From NCBI GenBank assembly GCA_965248715.1, contig CBDFKB010000006.1, forward strand, positions 186,001-250,000: a stretch of 64,000 nucleotides of DNA, given 5' to 3'. Positions 51,338-59,501 of this stretch are shown in pieces. The translations under genes and the position numbers were made by a program. The DNA comes from CBDFKB01 sp965248715. GTDB taxonomy: Bacteria; Pseudomonadota; Alphaproteobacteria; Rhizobiales; Rhizobiaceae. The notes under the pieces were generated by a model. That model worked only from the letters and a program-made list of their open reading frames with translations. It was not told the DNA's origin and searched no databases. Each line of letters begins with the position of its first letter. Positions within the stretch are counted from its first letter, which is position 1.

Positions 51338-53068
51338 ATGTTTAAATTCATCTTGATGAGCGGCGTGGCGAGTATTGCGCTCAGCGCTTCCTTGGCGACC
51401 ACTAAGGCCAGTGATGAACTGATCCGCATCGCCAGCGTGCCAAAGGGTGCGGAAGTTACCGGGCCTGCTGTCAACGGTCTTGGCGAATTGTTCTTTAACG
51501 CCCAACACCCAGGTGGCAAGAGTGTATTGGCGGCCGGCGGGCCAGCAGCCTTAATCGGCTATGTGGATGGGCTCGACATCCGCACGTTTGCCGGACCGAG
51601 CATGCCAATTCCCGCCGACGGCGATCGCAACAAGGTCCATGTAGCAGCGGGAAATTACACTACTCTTGGCAAGTCTGGCGATGATATCGGCGGTGGGCAA
51701 AAGCTCGGCGGTATTTATACCAAGAGCGGCGATTTGATGTTCATTTCCAACGATGTGGACTTCAACGCTTTCATTCCGCTGAGTGCCAGTTCAGCCTATC
51801 TATATACGGCCTGGGAAGGTGGCGGCCGCAAAGGCGTTGCTGGTATCAGCCGGCTTAATCTCAACCGCAGCGAAGGCCATTGGCGGGCAGACCTGAGCGC
51901 TTCAAAAATGATGGATCTCAGCTCCATCGATGGCGGTTGGGTGCTGTGCTACGGCACAATTTCGCCCTGGGGCACGCCGATCTTTTCGGAGGAATATTAT
52001 TTCTTCAACACATCCCTGTGGAACCATCCCAACAACCATGACGAAGACGAGCGGCCGGGTTTCGCCAAAGGCAATGACAATATGTACCACCAGCCCAAGC
52101 GGATGAATGAGTATATGGGCGCTAACTCCAATCCCTATCGCTATGGCTACAATATTGAGATGAATAATGCCGCCGACGCCGATGATGCGGGTTTCACCCG
52201 GCACTATGTGATGGGGCGTTTTAGCCATGAGAACGTGGTCGTTATGGGCGATGGCCGCACCGTGTATCAATCCGATGACGACTCGGCCAAATATACCGAC
52301 GCCAAATATAACACCAATTCCGGTGGAGTGTTTTTCAAATTTGTTGCAGATCACAAGGCGGATTTGCGCGCTGGCACTTTGTACGCCGCCAAATTGACCC
52401 AAGACGACAATGCGGACCCCGCCACCGCCGGTTTCCATGTCGATTGGGTCACGCTTGGCCATTCGACCAACGTGGAAGTTGAGCGCTGGATCAGCGAATA
52501 CGAAAACATCGGCACCGACGCCTATCAGGAAGGCAGCACCAATTTTATTGCAGACGCCGATGTTATCAATTGGGCCGAGGGCAAGACCGGCAACGACATT
52601 AATGGCGACGGCACGGTTGGTTCTTATCCAGACGACCGTCCGGCGTTCCTGGAAAGCCGCAAAGCCGCCGCCGCCATGGGGGCGACCTATGAATGGAACA
52701 AATTGGAAGGGGTTACTGCCAGCGATGACACGCTTTATCTCGCGGTTTCGGAAATAACCGATACGATGGATAAATCCTGGGGCCATGTGGCTTGGGATAC
52801 CGGCGCCAGAGACGAACAAAACCCTGGCACGATCGCGCTCAACAAAGAAAATTGCGGCGTGGTTTACGGCGGCAAGATTGGGTTCAACTACAATGTCACG
52901 CGGTTGGATCCGGTGGTCGTGGGCCGCACCATGGAAGACGGCACCTGTGACCCTAATGGCATGGCCAGACCCGACAATATTTTAGCGCTGTCGAACGGGG
53001 CGTTGTTGATCGGCGAGGACGCCGGCAAAAAAGCCCATCCTGTCGACATGCTGTGGATGAGAAAATAG
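51338..53068 (+). CDS. PhoX-family (DUF839) secreted phosphatase
   Basis: 576 aa from the ATG at 51338, preceded by GGGAGG; the longer frame from 51299 would precede the signal peptide. The signal peptide (about residues 1-25, MFKFILMSGVASIALSASLA) is followed by a beta-propeller-like PF05787 domain. Recognisable parts are GGGQKLGGIYTKSGDL, YGTISPWGTPIFSEEYYF, HYVMGRFSHENVVVMGDGRTVYQSDDD and the C-terminal RPDNILALSNGALLIGEDAG with its acidic metal site. A DINGDGTVGSYPDD stretch looks like an EF-hand calcium loop. PhoX enzymes are Ca/Fe-dependent alkaline phosphatases; this one lacks a Tat RR motif. I see no good Pho box. Confidence 0.75.
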   Translation: MFKFILMSGVASIALSASLATTKASDELIRIASVPKGAEVTGPAVNGLGELFFNAQHPGGKSVLAAGGPAALIGYVDGLDIRTFAGPSMPIPADGDRNKVHVAAGNYTTLGKSGDDIGGGQKLGGIYTKSGDLMFISNDVDFNAFIPLSASSAYLYTAWEGGGRKGVAGISRLNLNRSEGHWRADLSASKMMDLSSIDGGWVLCYGTISPWGTPIFSEEYYFFNTSLWNHPNNHDEDERPGFAKGNDNMYHQPKRMNEYMGANSNPYRYGYNIEMNNAADADDAGFTRHYVMGRFSHENVVVMGDGRTVYQSDDDSAKYTDAKYNTNSGGVFFKFVADHKADLRAGTLYAAKLTQDDNADPATAGFHVDWVTLGHSTNVEVERWISEYENIGTDAYQEGSTNFIADADVINWAEGKTGNDINGDGTVGSYPDDRPAFLESRKAAAAMGATYEWNKLEGVTASDDTLYLAVSEITDTMDKSWGHVAWDTGARDEQNPGTIALNKENCGVVYGGKIGFNYNVTRLDPVVVGRTMEDGTCDPNGMARPDNILALSNGALLIGEDAGKKAHPVDMLWMRK

Positions 53069-53329
53069 CCGGGCCTGACTTGGGAACACCCTCTCGCCGC
53101 TTTGGGCCTGGTGATGTGTCATCCTCGCCCGTGGGGCGCGAAATTGTGGACAAAAGCGAGGCTTTAGCCACTTGTCGCGCGGGATATGAACATCCTCCGG
53201 TAAACCGGGAGCGGTTCAAGAGACCCAATTTGGCCCGTCATCTCGCACCAAATTGGCACACTTGCCGCTCGTGTGGACAGCAAATTGCTGTCTGGCAGGA
53301 AAAATTTGCGGATATCGGTCGCGGCGGCT

Positions 53330-53345
53330 TGGCACGAAACTTGCT
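53330..53345 (+). promoter_or_regulatory. Sigma-54 (-24/-12) promoter
   Basis: TGGCAC-GAAAC-TTGCT matches the sigma-54 consensus, with GG at 53331-53332 and GC at 53343-53344 separated by exactly ten bases. The transcript would start near 53356, about 22 bases before the PilZ ATG. The rest of the 309-base gap 53069-53377 shows no gene. I could not identify an enhancer-binding site by eye. Confidence 0.7.
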
Positions 53346-53377
53346 ATTTTGGTTGGTATAATCCGAGGAGCCAACCA

Positions 53378-53683
53378 ATGCTTGCAGTTCAAATAGATCA
53401 AACCACTGTCGCCCAGCCTACCATTAACGGCACGGATGCGGCCGAACAACGCATCGCCCATCGCCGCCGGGTATACAAAGGCGCGATGATAAAATTTGAT
53501 GACGGTAGTTCGACCATGGAATGTGTAATGCGCAACGAGAACGCCGAAGGAGCATTGCTTAGTTTTGGCGGTTTGGTGTTGCTGCCCGACCAGTTTTCGC
53601 TGATCGACAAATTAACCGGTAACGTGCACCGCGCTGAAATCGCCTGGCGTAAGGGGCTCAAAATTGGGGTTCGCTACACCTGA
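53378..53683 (+). CDS. PilZ-domain protein
   Basis: 101 aa from the ATG at 53378, after GAGGAG; the frame is open further upstream across the promoter. The domain begins with the arginine motif AHRRRVYKGAMIKFDDGSS, continues MECVMRNENAEGALLSFGG and LPDQFSLIDKLTGNVHRAEIAW, and ends KIGVRYT, as in single-domain PilZ proteins of alphaproteobacteria. PilZ proteins bind cyclic di-GMP through RxxxR and a D/NxSxxG motif. Here the second motif reads NENAEGALL rather than DxSxxG, so binding is uncertain. It probably depends on sigma-54. Confidence 0.8.
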   Translation: MLAVQIDQTTVAQPTINGTDAAEQRIAHRRRVYKGAMIKFDDGSSTMECVMRNENAEGALLSFGGLVLLPDQFSLIDKLTGNVHRAEIAWRKGLKIGVRYT

Positions 53684-53718
53684 AATTCTTTGCCATTCCC
53701 CGTCGCCTCAGCACTTCA

Positions 53719-54273
53719 TCAACCTGCTTGGGACAACCAAAGGGCAACTTCCTGAACGAATTTGTCTCCAAGGCGTCCGACGCGCTGTGTTGGAGTTGAG
53801 ATGACCGTATTGACAGCAATTGCGACCAGAAACCCAATGTTTCCATCGCCCTTCAAAGACGCATCAACCGCTTGTATTGTATGAGCTGCAATTATATTTC
53901 CGGTCTCCGGGTCAGATATAGTAACAGTGCCGGTAACGCTGCTGTCCGATTGGAATAATGCACGCCCTGCCGCCGAAGCCATCTTAATATTGCTAAACAG
54001 GACATGAACCTCCGCTGGATTAGTCCCTTTCAATCGCTCGCTAAATAAGGCCGCAAGTTTGACTTCAGATTCTTCAATGAATATCTGCCCCAATTCCGCA
54101 GCCCTTTCCTTGGCATCGAGGCTTAAGCCTTGGACAAAATTACTCGATTTACTGCTGGTTAAGGATTGGAAATAGTAGGTATTGGCCGCATATTGAATGG
54201 ACGGATCAATTTGCGTTGTTGTACAAGCCGTTGAAGTAAAAAGCAAAACACAAAATACGCCAAGATACCGCAT
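53719..54273 (-). CDS. Putative lipoprotein of unknown function
   Basis: 184 aa from the ATG at 54273 (MRYLGVFCVLLFTSTAC), preceded by GGGGGATTATT; a longer start at 54294 is possible. A lipoprotein signal ends at the lipobox TSTAC. The mature part has no domain I recognise, but the pattern SVTGTVTISDPETGNIIAAHTIQAVD and the C-terminal RVGRLGDKFVQEVALWLSQ resemble small envelope lipoproteins with one beta-rich repeat. Its codon use and base composition are more AT-rich than most neighbours, and the upstream gap 54295-54670 shares this. Horizontal acquisition is possible. Confidence 0.65.
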   Translation of the reverse strand: MRYLGVFCVLLFTSTACTTTQIDPSIQYAANTYYFQSLTSSKSSNFVQGLSLDAKERAAELGQIFIEESEVKLAALFSERLKGTNPAEVHVLFSNIKMASAAGRALFQSDSSVTGTVTISDPETGNIIAAHTIQAVDASLKGDGNIGFLVAIAVNTVISTPTQRVGRLGDKFVQEVALWLSQAG

Positions 54274-54294
54274 CAATAATCCCCCAACCATCAA

Positions 54295-54670
54295 TCACCG
54301 CTCTTATGATAAATAATTATTAAACAGCAAGCAATAGACATACATATTTTAAGTCCGGATTTTTTTTGATCATTTCCCATCCATTGAAGTCTATGCAGCC
54401 AACATTCCTATTTGTGAGTAGCGCTTTGCCGCCTAATCGAGGTCAGATTTGGCCGTTGCGAATCGCCATCATATCTGTGGCTACATGGCTGGGTTTTGGA
54501 ACGATGTTGACTTTGTTGGAAAGACCGACGGTGATCAATTTATCAACTGTGAAATCGGGTTTGCCGATGGTCTTGCTTGCGCGCCATGTGCGAACGCCGA
54601 TATGCCTAATCCTTGAGCCGCAGCGGCGAAGCTGGTTTAATCGCTGCGGGCGACGCCATGAGGGAAAGCA
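54295..54670. other. AT-rich intergenic stretch, no convincing gene
   Basis: Two overlapping short frames exist (54366-54710 and 54485-54617), neither with clear homology or a Shine-Dalgarno. The 43-codon frame at 54485 is rich in Asp and Cys (GLACAPCANADMP) and could be the degenerate end of a lost gene. No repeat, promoter or RNA signature was recognised. Confidence 0.4.
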
Positions 54671-55096
54671 ATGCGATTTTTTGCCTATTTCTACCTGTTC
54701 TTATTTTTGATTGCGGCCACAACTGCGGTTGCCCAAGACGGCCCGGTCGGCATCGCCTTTGTCGAGGCGCCGGAGCAATCCCACGGTATGTGCGTTGCCG
54801 ACAATGCCGATCGCGCTTTCGATTGCGCACGGCAAAAATGCGCCGAAAACGCGATCGACATTTCCGATTGTTTACGGGTCGCTTGGTGTTATCCAGCCGG
54901 GTGGAGCGCCGACATTTTCATGCAGCACCGCGAGGGTCCGCATTGGCATCAATATACCTGCGGCTGGCAATCGCGATCCGACGCTGAGGCGGCAGCGAAA
55001 ATTGCCTGCGAGGGTAGCATGGCGGAGTTTTTGATCGAATGTGCCGTCGTGCAGATTTGGGATCGTGATGGCGTTCGTGTATTTGGCGAAGACTAG
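54671..55096 (+). CDS. Secreted cysteine-containing protein, DUF4189-like, unknown function
   Basis: 141 aa with GAGGG shortly before the ATG. Residues 1-21 (MRFFAYFYLFLFLIAATTAVA) are a Sec signal peptide. The mature part has seven Cys (MCVAD, FDCARQKCAEN, DCLRVAWCYP, YTCGW, IACEGS, IECAVVQIWD) in a spacing reminiscent of DUF4189 proteins, and a conserved-looking PHWHQYTCGW segment. It is presumably periplasmic and disulfide-bonded. No function can be assigned. It precedes the endonuclease-fold gene by 42 bases. Confidence 0.6.
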   Translation: MRFFAYFYLFLFLIAATTAVAQDGPVGIAFVEAPEQSHGMCVADNADRAFDCARQKCAENAIDISDCLRVAWCYPAGWSADIFMQHREGPHWHQYTCGWQSRSDAEAAAKIACEGSMAEFLIECAVVQIWDRDGVRVFGED

Positions 55097-55138
55097 ATCC
55101 GCATGACCGCGACAATTTCCAACATCCGGTAAACCACC

Positions 55139-56251
55139 ATGGCCTTGCGCATTGCCACCTTCAACGCTGAAAACCTGATGCACCGGTTCGACTTTTCCGG
55201 CTATCGCAATGAGTTGCGCAAGGATCGAACCCTGCACATGGTGGATGTGCGCGACGAAGCGCATTTCCGGCAGTTAGAACAAGCGCGGGTTGTCGCCCAC
55301 ACCGACGACACGATGCAACTGACCGCATTGGCGATTGCTGATACTCGCGCTGATATTGTGTGTCTGCAGGAAGTCGAAAACATAAAGGCGCTCGATGGGT
55401 TCGAATATGGCTATCTGTTCAAAATGATCGGCCAGGGCTATCGGCGCAAATACCTCGTTGAGGGCAATGACGGGCGCGGTATCGACGTCGCGGTGATGAC
55501 CCGCGATGTGACCGCTGATGGCGATGAGATCGAGTGCCTGGCGGTCAAAAGCCATGCCCATGTGACCTATGGTGATCTTGATCTGATGAACGATGAACTG
55601 CGCGCGCTCGGCGAAAAACCCAATGAGCGGGTGTTTCGCCGCGACTGTTTGGAGCTCGATTTCCGCATTGGCGGGCGGCGGCTAACATTGTTCGTGGTGC
55701 ATTTCAAATCGATGGGCGGGTCGCGCGGTGGCAGAGACGGACGCACGGTGACGATGCCGGTCCGCAATGCCGAAGCGCGTGCGGTGCGCCACATAATCGA
55801 GAAAAAATTTGGGCCAGGGAAAACCGACACCAAACGCTGGCTGGTGTGCGGCGATCTTAATGATTATCGCTCGCGTATCGTGGTCAGTGGTGACCCGCAC
55901 CATGGCCATCATTTCGAGCCGATTGAAGAGACAATTTCTGGATTCGATCCGCTGATCGACGGTGGTTTTGCCGTCAATTTGGTGGCGCGACGGGAACCGG
56001 TCGAACAATGGACGCTGTATCACACCAGGGGGCCAAACGAGCGCCATTTGTGCCAGCTAGACTATCTATTGGCGTCGCCGGTGATCGCCGATAGCAACCC
56101 GAAAGCGGTGCCCGATATTATTCGTGCCGGCCAGCCCTACCGGACCATATTTCCGCCCGGCCAGGACGTGGCGCGTTACCCACGTACCGGGTGGGATCGG
56201 CCGAAATCATCCGACCATTGCCCGGTCGCGGTAACGCTCAATGTGGTCTGA
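55139..56251 (+). CDS. Endonuclease/exonuclease/phosphatase-family protein
   Basis: 370 aa four-layer DNase I-like fold. The metal and catalytic motifs are in order: RIATFNAENL (near 5), VCLQEVEN (near 78), GIDVAVMTRD (near 120), LFVVHFKSMGG (near 185), CGDLNDYRS (near 240) and KSSDHCPVAVTL at the C-terminus with the catalytic His. It has no signal peptide. The family cleaves phosphodiester or phosphomonoester bonds in nucleic acids or small molecules, and no specific substrate can be read. It overlaps the downstream Nudix gene by 11 bases, suggesting a coupled nucleotide-processing pair. Confidence 0.85.
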   Translation: MALRIATFNAENLMHRFDFSGYRNELRKDRTLHMVDVRDEAHFRQLEQARVVAHTDDTMQLTALAIADTRADIVCLQEVENIKALDGFEYGYLFKMIGQGYRRKYLVEGNDGRGIDVAVMTRDVTADGDEIECLAVKSHAHVTYGDLDLMNDELRALGEKPNERVFRRDCLELDFRIGGRRLTLFVVHFKSMGGSRGGRDGRTVTMPVRNAEARAVRHIIEKKFGPGKTDTKRWLVCGDLNDYRSRIVVSGDPHHGHHFEPIEETISGFDPLIDGGFAVNLVARREPVEQWTLYHTRGPNERHLCQLDYLLASPVIADSNPKAVPDIIRAGQPYRTIFPPGQDVARYPRTGWDRPKSSDHCPVAVTLNVV

Positions 56252-56960
56252 CGGGCCGGCGGCGTGCCGCATTTCGCAAGTCGATATCCGCCTGGAAGAC
56301 AAGCCGCATCCAATAGACCTTGAACATCGCCCAGCGATCGAACAGCACTGGCAAGCGCTGCTTCGCGCCAACCCGGCACTATATGATGGCGCAATGTTGC
56401 TTTGCCGGTCGCTGGAACTCGACGGCAATTGCTTGGCGGGAATTTCTTGCCGGACCGGGTTCGCCAGCTTTCTTTATTGGCGGGACAAATTGGCCAATAC
56501 CGATGAAGCGTTCCACGTATTCTCCGCCGCCGCGATGATCGGCAACGACGGCCGAGTGATCATGGGGCGCATGGCCGCGCACACTGCTAGCGCCGGCAAG
56601 ATTTATATGCCCGCAGGTAGCATTGACGAACAAGATGTGCGTGGTAACCGGTTGGATTTTGACGCCGCGATGCTGCGCGAGACCTATGAGGAAACCGGCA
56701 TCGCGCTTGATGCCAGTCAAGGCGATGGCAGTTTTTTGATGGTTCGTTCGGGCCGCATCGTTGCCCTTATCAAAGAATTTCGCTTTGATATTCCTGCCCA
56801 AGAATTAGTAGAACGCATCACGGCAAATCTTGCGATTGTCGAGGAAGACGAATTGTCGGAGATTTTGACCTTTGCGCCCGGCGAGGTTGATCGCGCTATG
56901 CCGGACATTATTCAGTGCTACCAGCGATGGCGGGTTGGGAATGAGCGCTATCCTGTGTAA
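56241..56960 (+). CDS. Nudix hydrolase with an insertion in the Nudix box
   Basis: 239 aa. The C-terminal half is a Nudix domain. The box reads PAGSIDEQDVRGNRL, then DFDAAMLRETYEETGI: the RETYEETG half, which holds the Mg-binding glutamates, is intact, but about six residues are inserted after the first glycine, and the Glu five residues after it is not clear. This form occurs in a subset of alphaproteobacterial Nudix enzymes. The N-terminal 90 residues form a cap-like region without recognised motifs. It would hydrolyse a nucleoside diphosphate linked to another group. It overlaps the preceding gene. Confidence 0.75.
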   Translation: MWSDGPAACRISQVDIRLEDKPHPIDLEHRPAIEQHWQALLRANPALYDGAMLLCRSLELDGNCLAGISCRTGFASFLYWRDKLANTDEAFHVFSAAAMIGNDGRVIMGRMAAHTASAGKIYMPAGSIDEQDVRGNRLDFDAAMLRETYEETGIALDASQGDGSFLMVRSGRIVALIKEFRFDIPAQELVERITANLAIVEEDELSEILTFAPGEVDRAMPDIIQCYQRWRVGNERYPV

Positions 56961-57104
56961 AGTGATCCATGCGGCTATCAACAAACATTAGCCGCTTTGG
57001 CAGATTGCTTCCGGGTCCTGCCGCTAGGTTGGTCGGCGCACAATGCGACCGATCTGTAGATGCGCCGATGGCAATCAACCAACCCCACAGGCGGGCCAAA
57101 CATC

Positions 57105-58364
57105 ATGCTTTCCCTGTTCGAAATTGCCGCATCATTGTTGGCGCTGTCGGCCCTGTTTGGCTGGGTCAACCACCGGTTCGTTCGTCTGCCGCACACCATT
57201 GGCCTGTTGGTGATGGCGCTGGTGGCCTCGCTGGCGCTGCTGGGCGCCGAGTGGTTGATGCCGGGATTGGGGATTACCGACACAGTGCAAGCAGCAATCG
57301 GCCAGATCGATTTTTACTCAGCGGTGATGGAGGGCATGCTGGCGTTTTTGCTGTTTGCCGGTGCGTTGCATATCGATTTCGATTTTCTGCGCGATCAGAA
57401 ATGGGCAATTGGCATCATGGCGAGTGCTGGCGTGGTGTTGTCGACCTTTATCGTTGGCGTCGGCTTTTGGTATTTGTCCGGCCTGTTTGGGCTACAGCTT
57501 CCCTTTGCTTGGGCGTTGGTGTTTGGCGCGCTGATCTCGCCGACTGACCCGGTAGCGGTGCTGAGCTTATTAAAATCGATCAACGTGCCGCACGCGCTTG
57601 AAGCTAAGATCGCAGGCGAATCCCTATTTAACGATGGTGTTGGCGTGGTGGTATTTACGATCCTGCTGGCGGTCGCGGTCGGTGCCGGTAATGGCCATAT
57701 CGATGCCATGCACGTCGCCGAACTGTTTTTCGTCGAGGCCGGCGGCGGTGCGCTGCTCGGCCTCTTTACCGGTTGGCTCGCATACCGGATCATGGCGACC
57801 ATGGACGAATACACGTTGGAAATTCTGGTTTCGCTCGGGGTGGTGGCCGGCACCTATGCGCTGGCCCAGCGCCTGCATTTGTCGGGACCGATTGCCGTGG
57901 TGATCGTCGGACTTTTGGTTGGCAATCGCGGCGCCCGGATCGGCATGAGCGAGCAGACCCGGCAATATTTGTTCAGCTTTTGGGAGTTGATCGATGAAGT
58001 GCTCAATTCAGTGTTGTTTTTGTTGATCGGGCTCGAAGTGCTGGTACTGACATTCGACCCGTCGTTCGGCTGGTTGGCGGTGTGCGCCATCCCGCTGGTG
58101 TTATGCGCGCGCTTTGCTGCCGTTTCGGTGCCAATCATGACCTTGTCCTATTGGCTGAAATTTACCCGTGGCGCGATCCCGGTATTGACCTGGGGCGGGT
58201 TGCGTGGCGGCATTTCAGTGGCGCTGGCGCTTTCCTTGCCGGATATCGAATACAAGCCCTTGATCCTTACCGCGACCTATGTCGTTGTTCTGTTTTCAAT
58301 CATCGTGCAGGGGTTGACGGTCAAGGCGGTAGTTAACCGCACGGTCGATCCGACTCTGTTGTAA
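57105..58364 (+). CDS. Na+/H+ antiporter, CPA1 (NhaP/NhaK-like)
   Basis: 419 aa from the ATG at 57105 (MLSLFEIAASLLALSALFG); the upstream frame from 57060 is not membrane-like. About twelve hydrophobic helices. Ion-binding motifs of the CPA1 family are visible: ALISPTDPVAVLSLLKS (near 145), GESLFNDGVGVVVFTILL (near 170) with the Asn-Asp pair, and WGGLRGGISVALALSLP (near 363) with the conserved Arg. It exchanges Na+ or K+ for protons across the inner membrane for pH and salt homeostasis. It is followed 28 bases later by the PhzF-type gene. Confidence 0.88.
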   Translation: MLSLFEIAASLLALSALFGWVNHRFVRLPHTIGLLVMALVASLALLGAEWLMPGLGITDTVQAAIGQIDFYSAVMEGMLAFLLFAGALHIDFDFLRDQKWAIGIMASAGVVLSTFIVGVGFWYLSGLFGLQLPFAWALVFGALISPTDPVAVLSLLKSINVPHALEAKIAGESLFNDGVGVVVFTILLAVAVGAGNGHIDAMHVAELFFVEAGGGALLGLFTGWLAYRIMATMDEYTLEILVSLGVVAGTYALAQRLHLSGPIAVVIVGLLVGNRGARIGMSEQTRQYLFSFWELIDEVLNSVLFLLIGLEVLVLTFDPSFGWLAVCAIPLVLCARFAAVSVPIMTLSYWLKFTRGAIPVLTWGGLRGGISVALALSLPDIEYKPLILTATYVVVLFSIIVQGLTVKAVVNRTVDPTLL

Positions 58365-58392
58365 GCTGGATTTTCCGGACCGGAGATCGCAA

Positions 58393-59289
58393 ATGGCCAG
58401 ACGCTATCATATTCTCGATGTTTTTACCGACCAGGCCCTGGCCGGAAATCCGTTGGCGGTGGTGCTCGACAGCCATGATCTTGACGGTAAGGCGATGCAG
58501 AAAATCGCTGGGGAATTCAACCTGTCGGAAACCGTGTTTGTGCTGGCACCGGCCAATGCGGACAACCGCGCCGCCATGCGCATATTCACCCCGCGCCGCG
58601 AGCTTGAATTTGCCGGTCACCCGACGGTCGGCACCGCTAGCCTGCTGGCGTCGCTTGACGGGCTCAGAACCGGCCATCTTGATTTTACCCTTGAGGTCAG
58701 GGCCGGAGAAATCCCGTGCCAGTTGACCGGGCGTGCCGGACTTATTTCCTGTGAATTCGCAATGCCGAAATTACCGGAAAAATTGGCCCAGTTCACCGAT
58801 ATCAAAGCGCTGGAAAAATCCGTAAACCTACCGAGTGGTTCGCTCGGGCTTGGCGAGCATTTAGCCTCGATTTGGAATGCCGGTGTTAACTTTGCGCTGA
58901 TCCCGGTTGGCGACCCAAATGCACTTTCAGGCGCCAAGATGAAATTTGATGCTTTTATGGCGCTGGCCACTGAGCCGGCAACTGAAATACCCGGCGCATT
59001 TTTATATTGCCGAAGCGGGGACAATCATTACCGCGCGCGCATGTTCGCGCCGCAATTCGGCATCGTCGAAGATCCGGCCACCGGGTCAGCGGTTGCCGCG
59101 CTTTGCGGCGTATTGGCGCGCGATGTGGCAGCAAACGATGGCGAGCACCGGTTTATTATTGATCAGGGGATCGAGATGGGCCGGCCGTCGCGCATCGAAC
59201 TGACCTTGACAATTAAAGCGGGCAAATTAACCCGCGGTGTTATCGGCGGCAGTGCGGTGCAAATCGCTTCCGGCATGCTCGAGGTGTAA
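58393..59289 (+). CDS. PhzF-family isomerase
   Basis: 298 aa from the ATG at 58393, seven bases after CCGGAG. PhzF proteins share a diaminopimelate-epimerase-like fold. Typical motifs are YHILDVFTDQALAGNPLAVV at the N-terminus, FNLSETVFVL with the catalytic Glu (near 46), PRRELEFAGHPTVGTASLL (near 68) and, near the C-terminus, RMFAPQFGIVEDPATGSAVAALC. There are no phenazine genes around it, so the substrate is unknown, as in many bacterial members. The gap to metY (59290-59501) holds nothing I could assign. Confidence 0.88.
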   Translation: MARRYHILDVFTDQALAGNPLAVVLDSHDLDGKAMQKIAGEFNLSETVFVLAPANADNRAAMRIFTPRRELEFAGHPTVGTASLLASLDGLRTGHLDFTLEVRAGEIPCQLTGRAGLISCEFAMPKLPEKLAQFTDIKALEKSVNLPSGSLGLGEHLASIWNAGVNFALIPVGDPNALSGAKMKFDAFMALATEPATEIPGAFLYCRSGDNHYRARMFAPQFGIVEDPATGSAVAALCGVLARDVAANDGEHRFIIDQGIEMGRPSRIELTLTIKAGKLTRGVIGGSAVQIASGMLEV

Positions 59290-59501
59290 TACCGTGCCCA
59301 ATTGGGCAAGCAAACAAGGCCGGTTTGCTATACCAATGGACACTACTGTTCGGGGAAATAGGATGGCGCTTGCGATCCAGAGCGCCAATGCCGTCGAACG
59401 CTATTTGCGATCTGGCCACGGGGTTGCAGCTATTTCCTTTCGGCAATGAACGTGGCAGGTAGATTTCGCTTTTTGACGGCCTCTTGCAAACCGGTAATTT
59501 G

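Noticed and set aside
54366..54710. 114-codon frame before the Cys-rich protein
   Set aside because: No ribosome-binding site, no recognised domain, and it overlaps the start of a better-supported gene.
59290..59501. Possible SAM-II-type riboswitch before metY, suggested by TTGCAGC and ATTTG motifs
   Set aside because: The arms needed for helix P1 and the pseudoknot do not pair in either candidate position, so the resemblance is only local.
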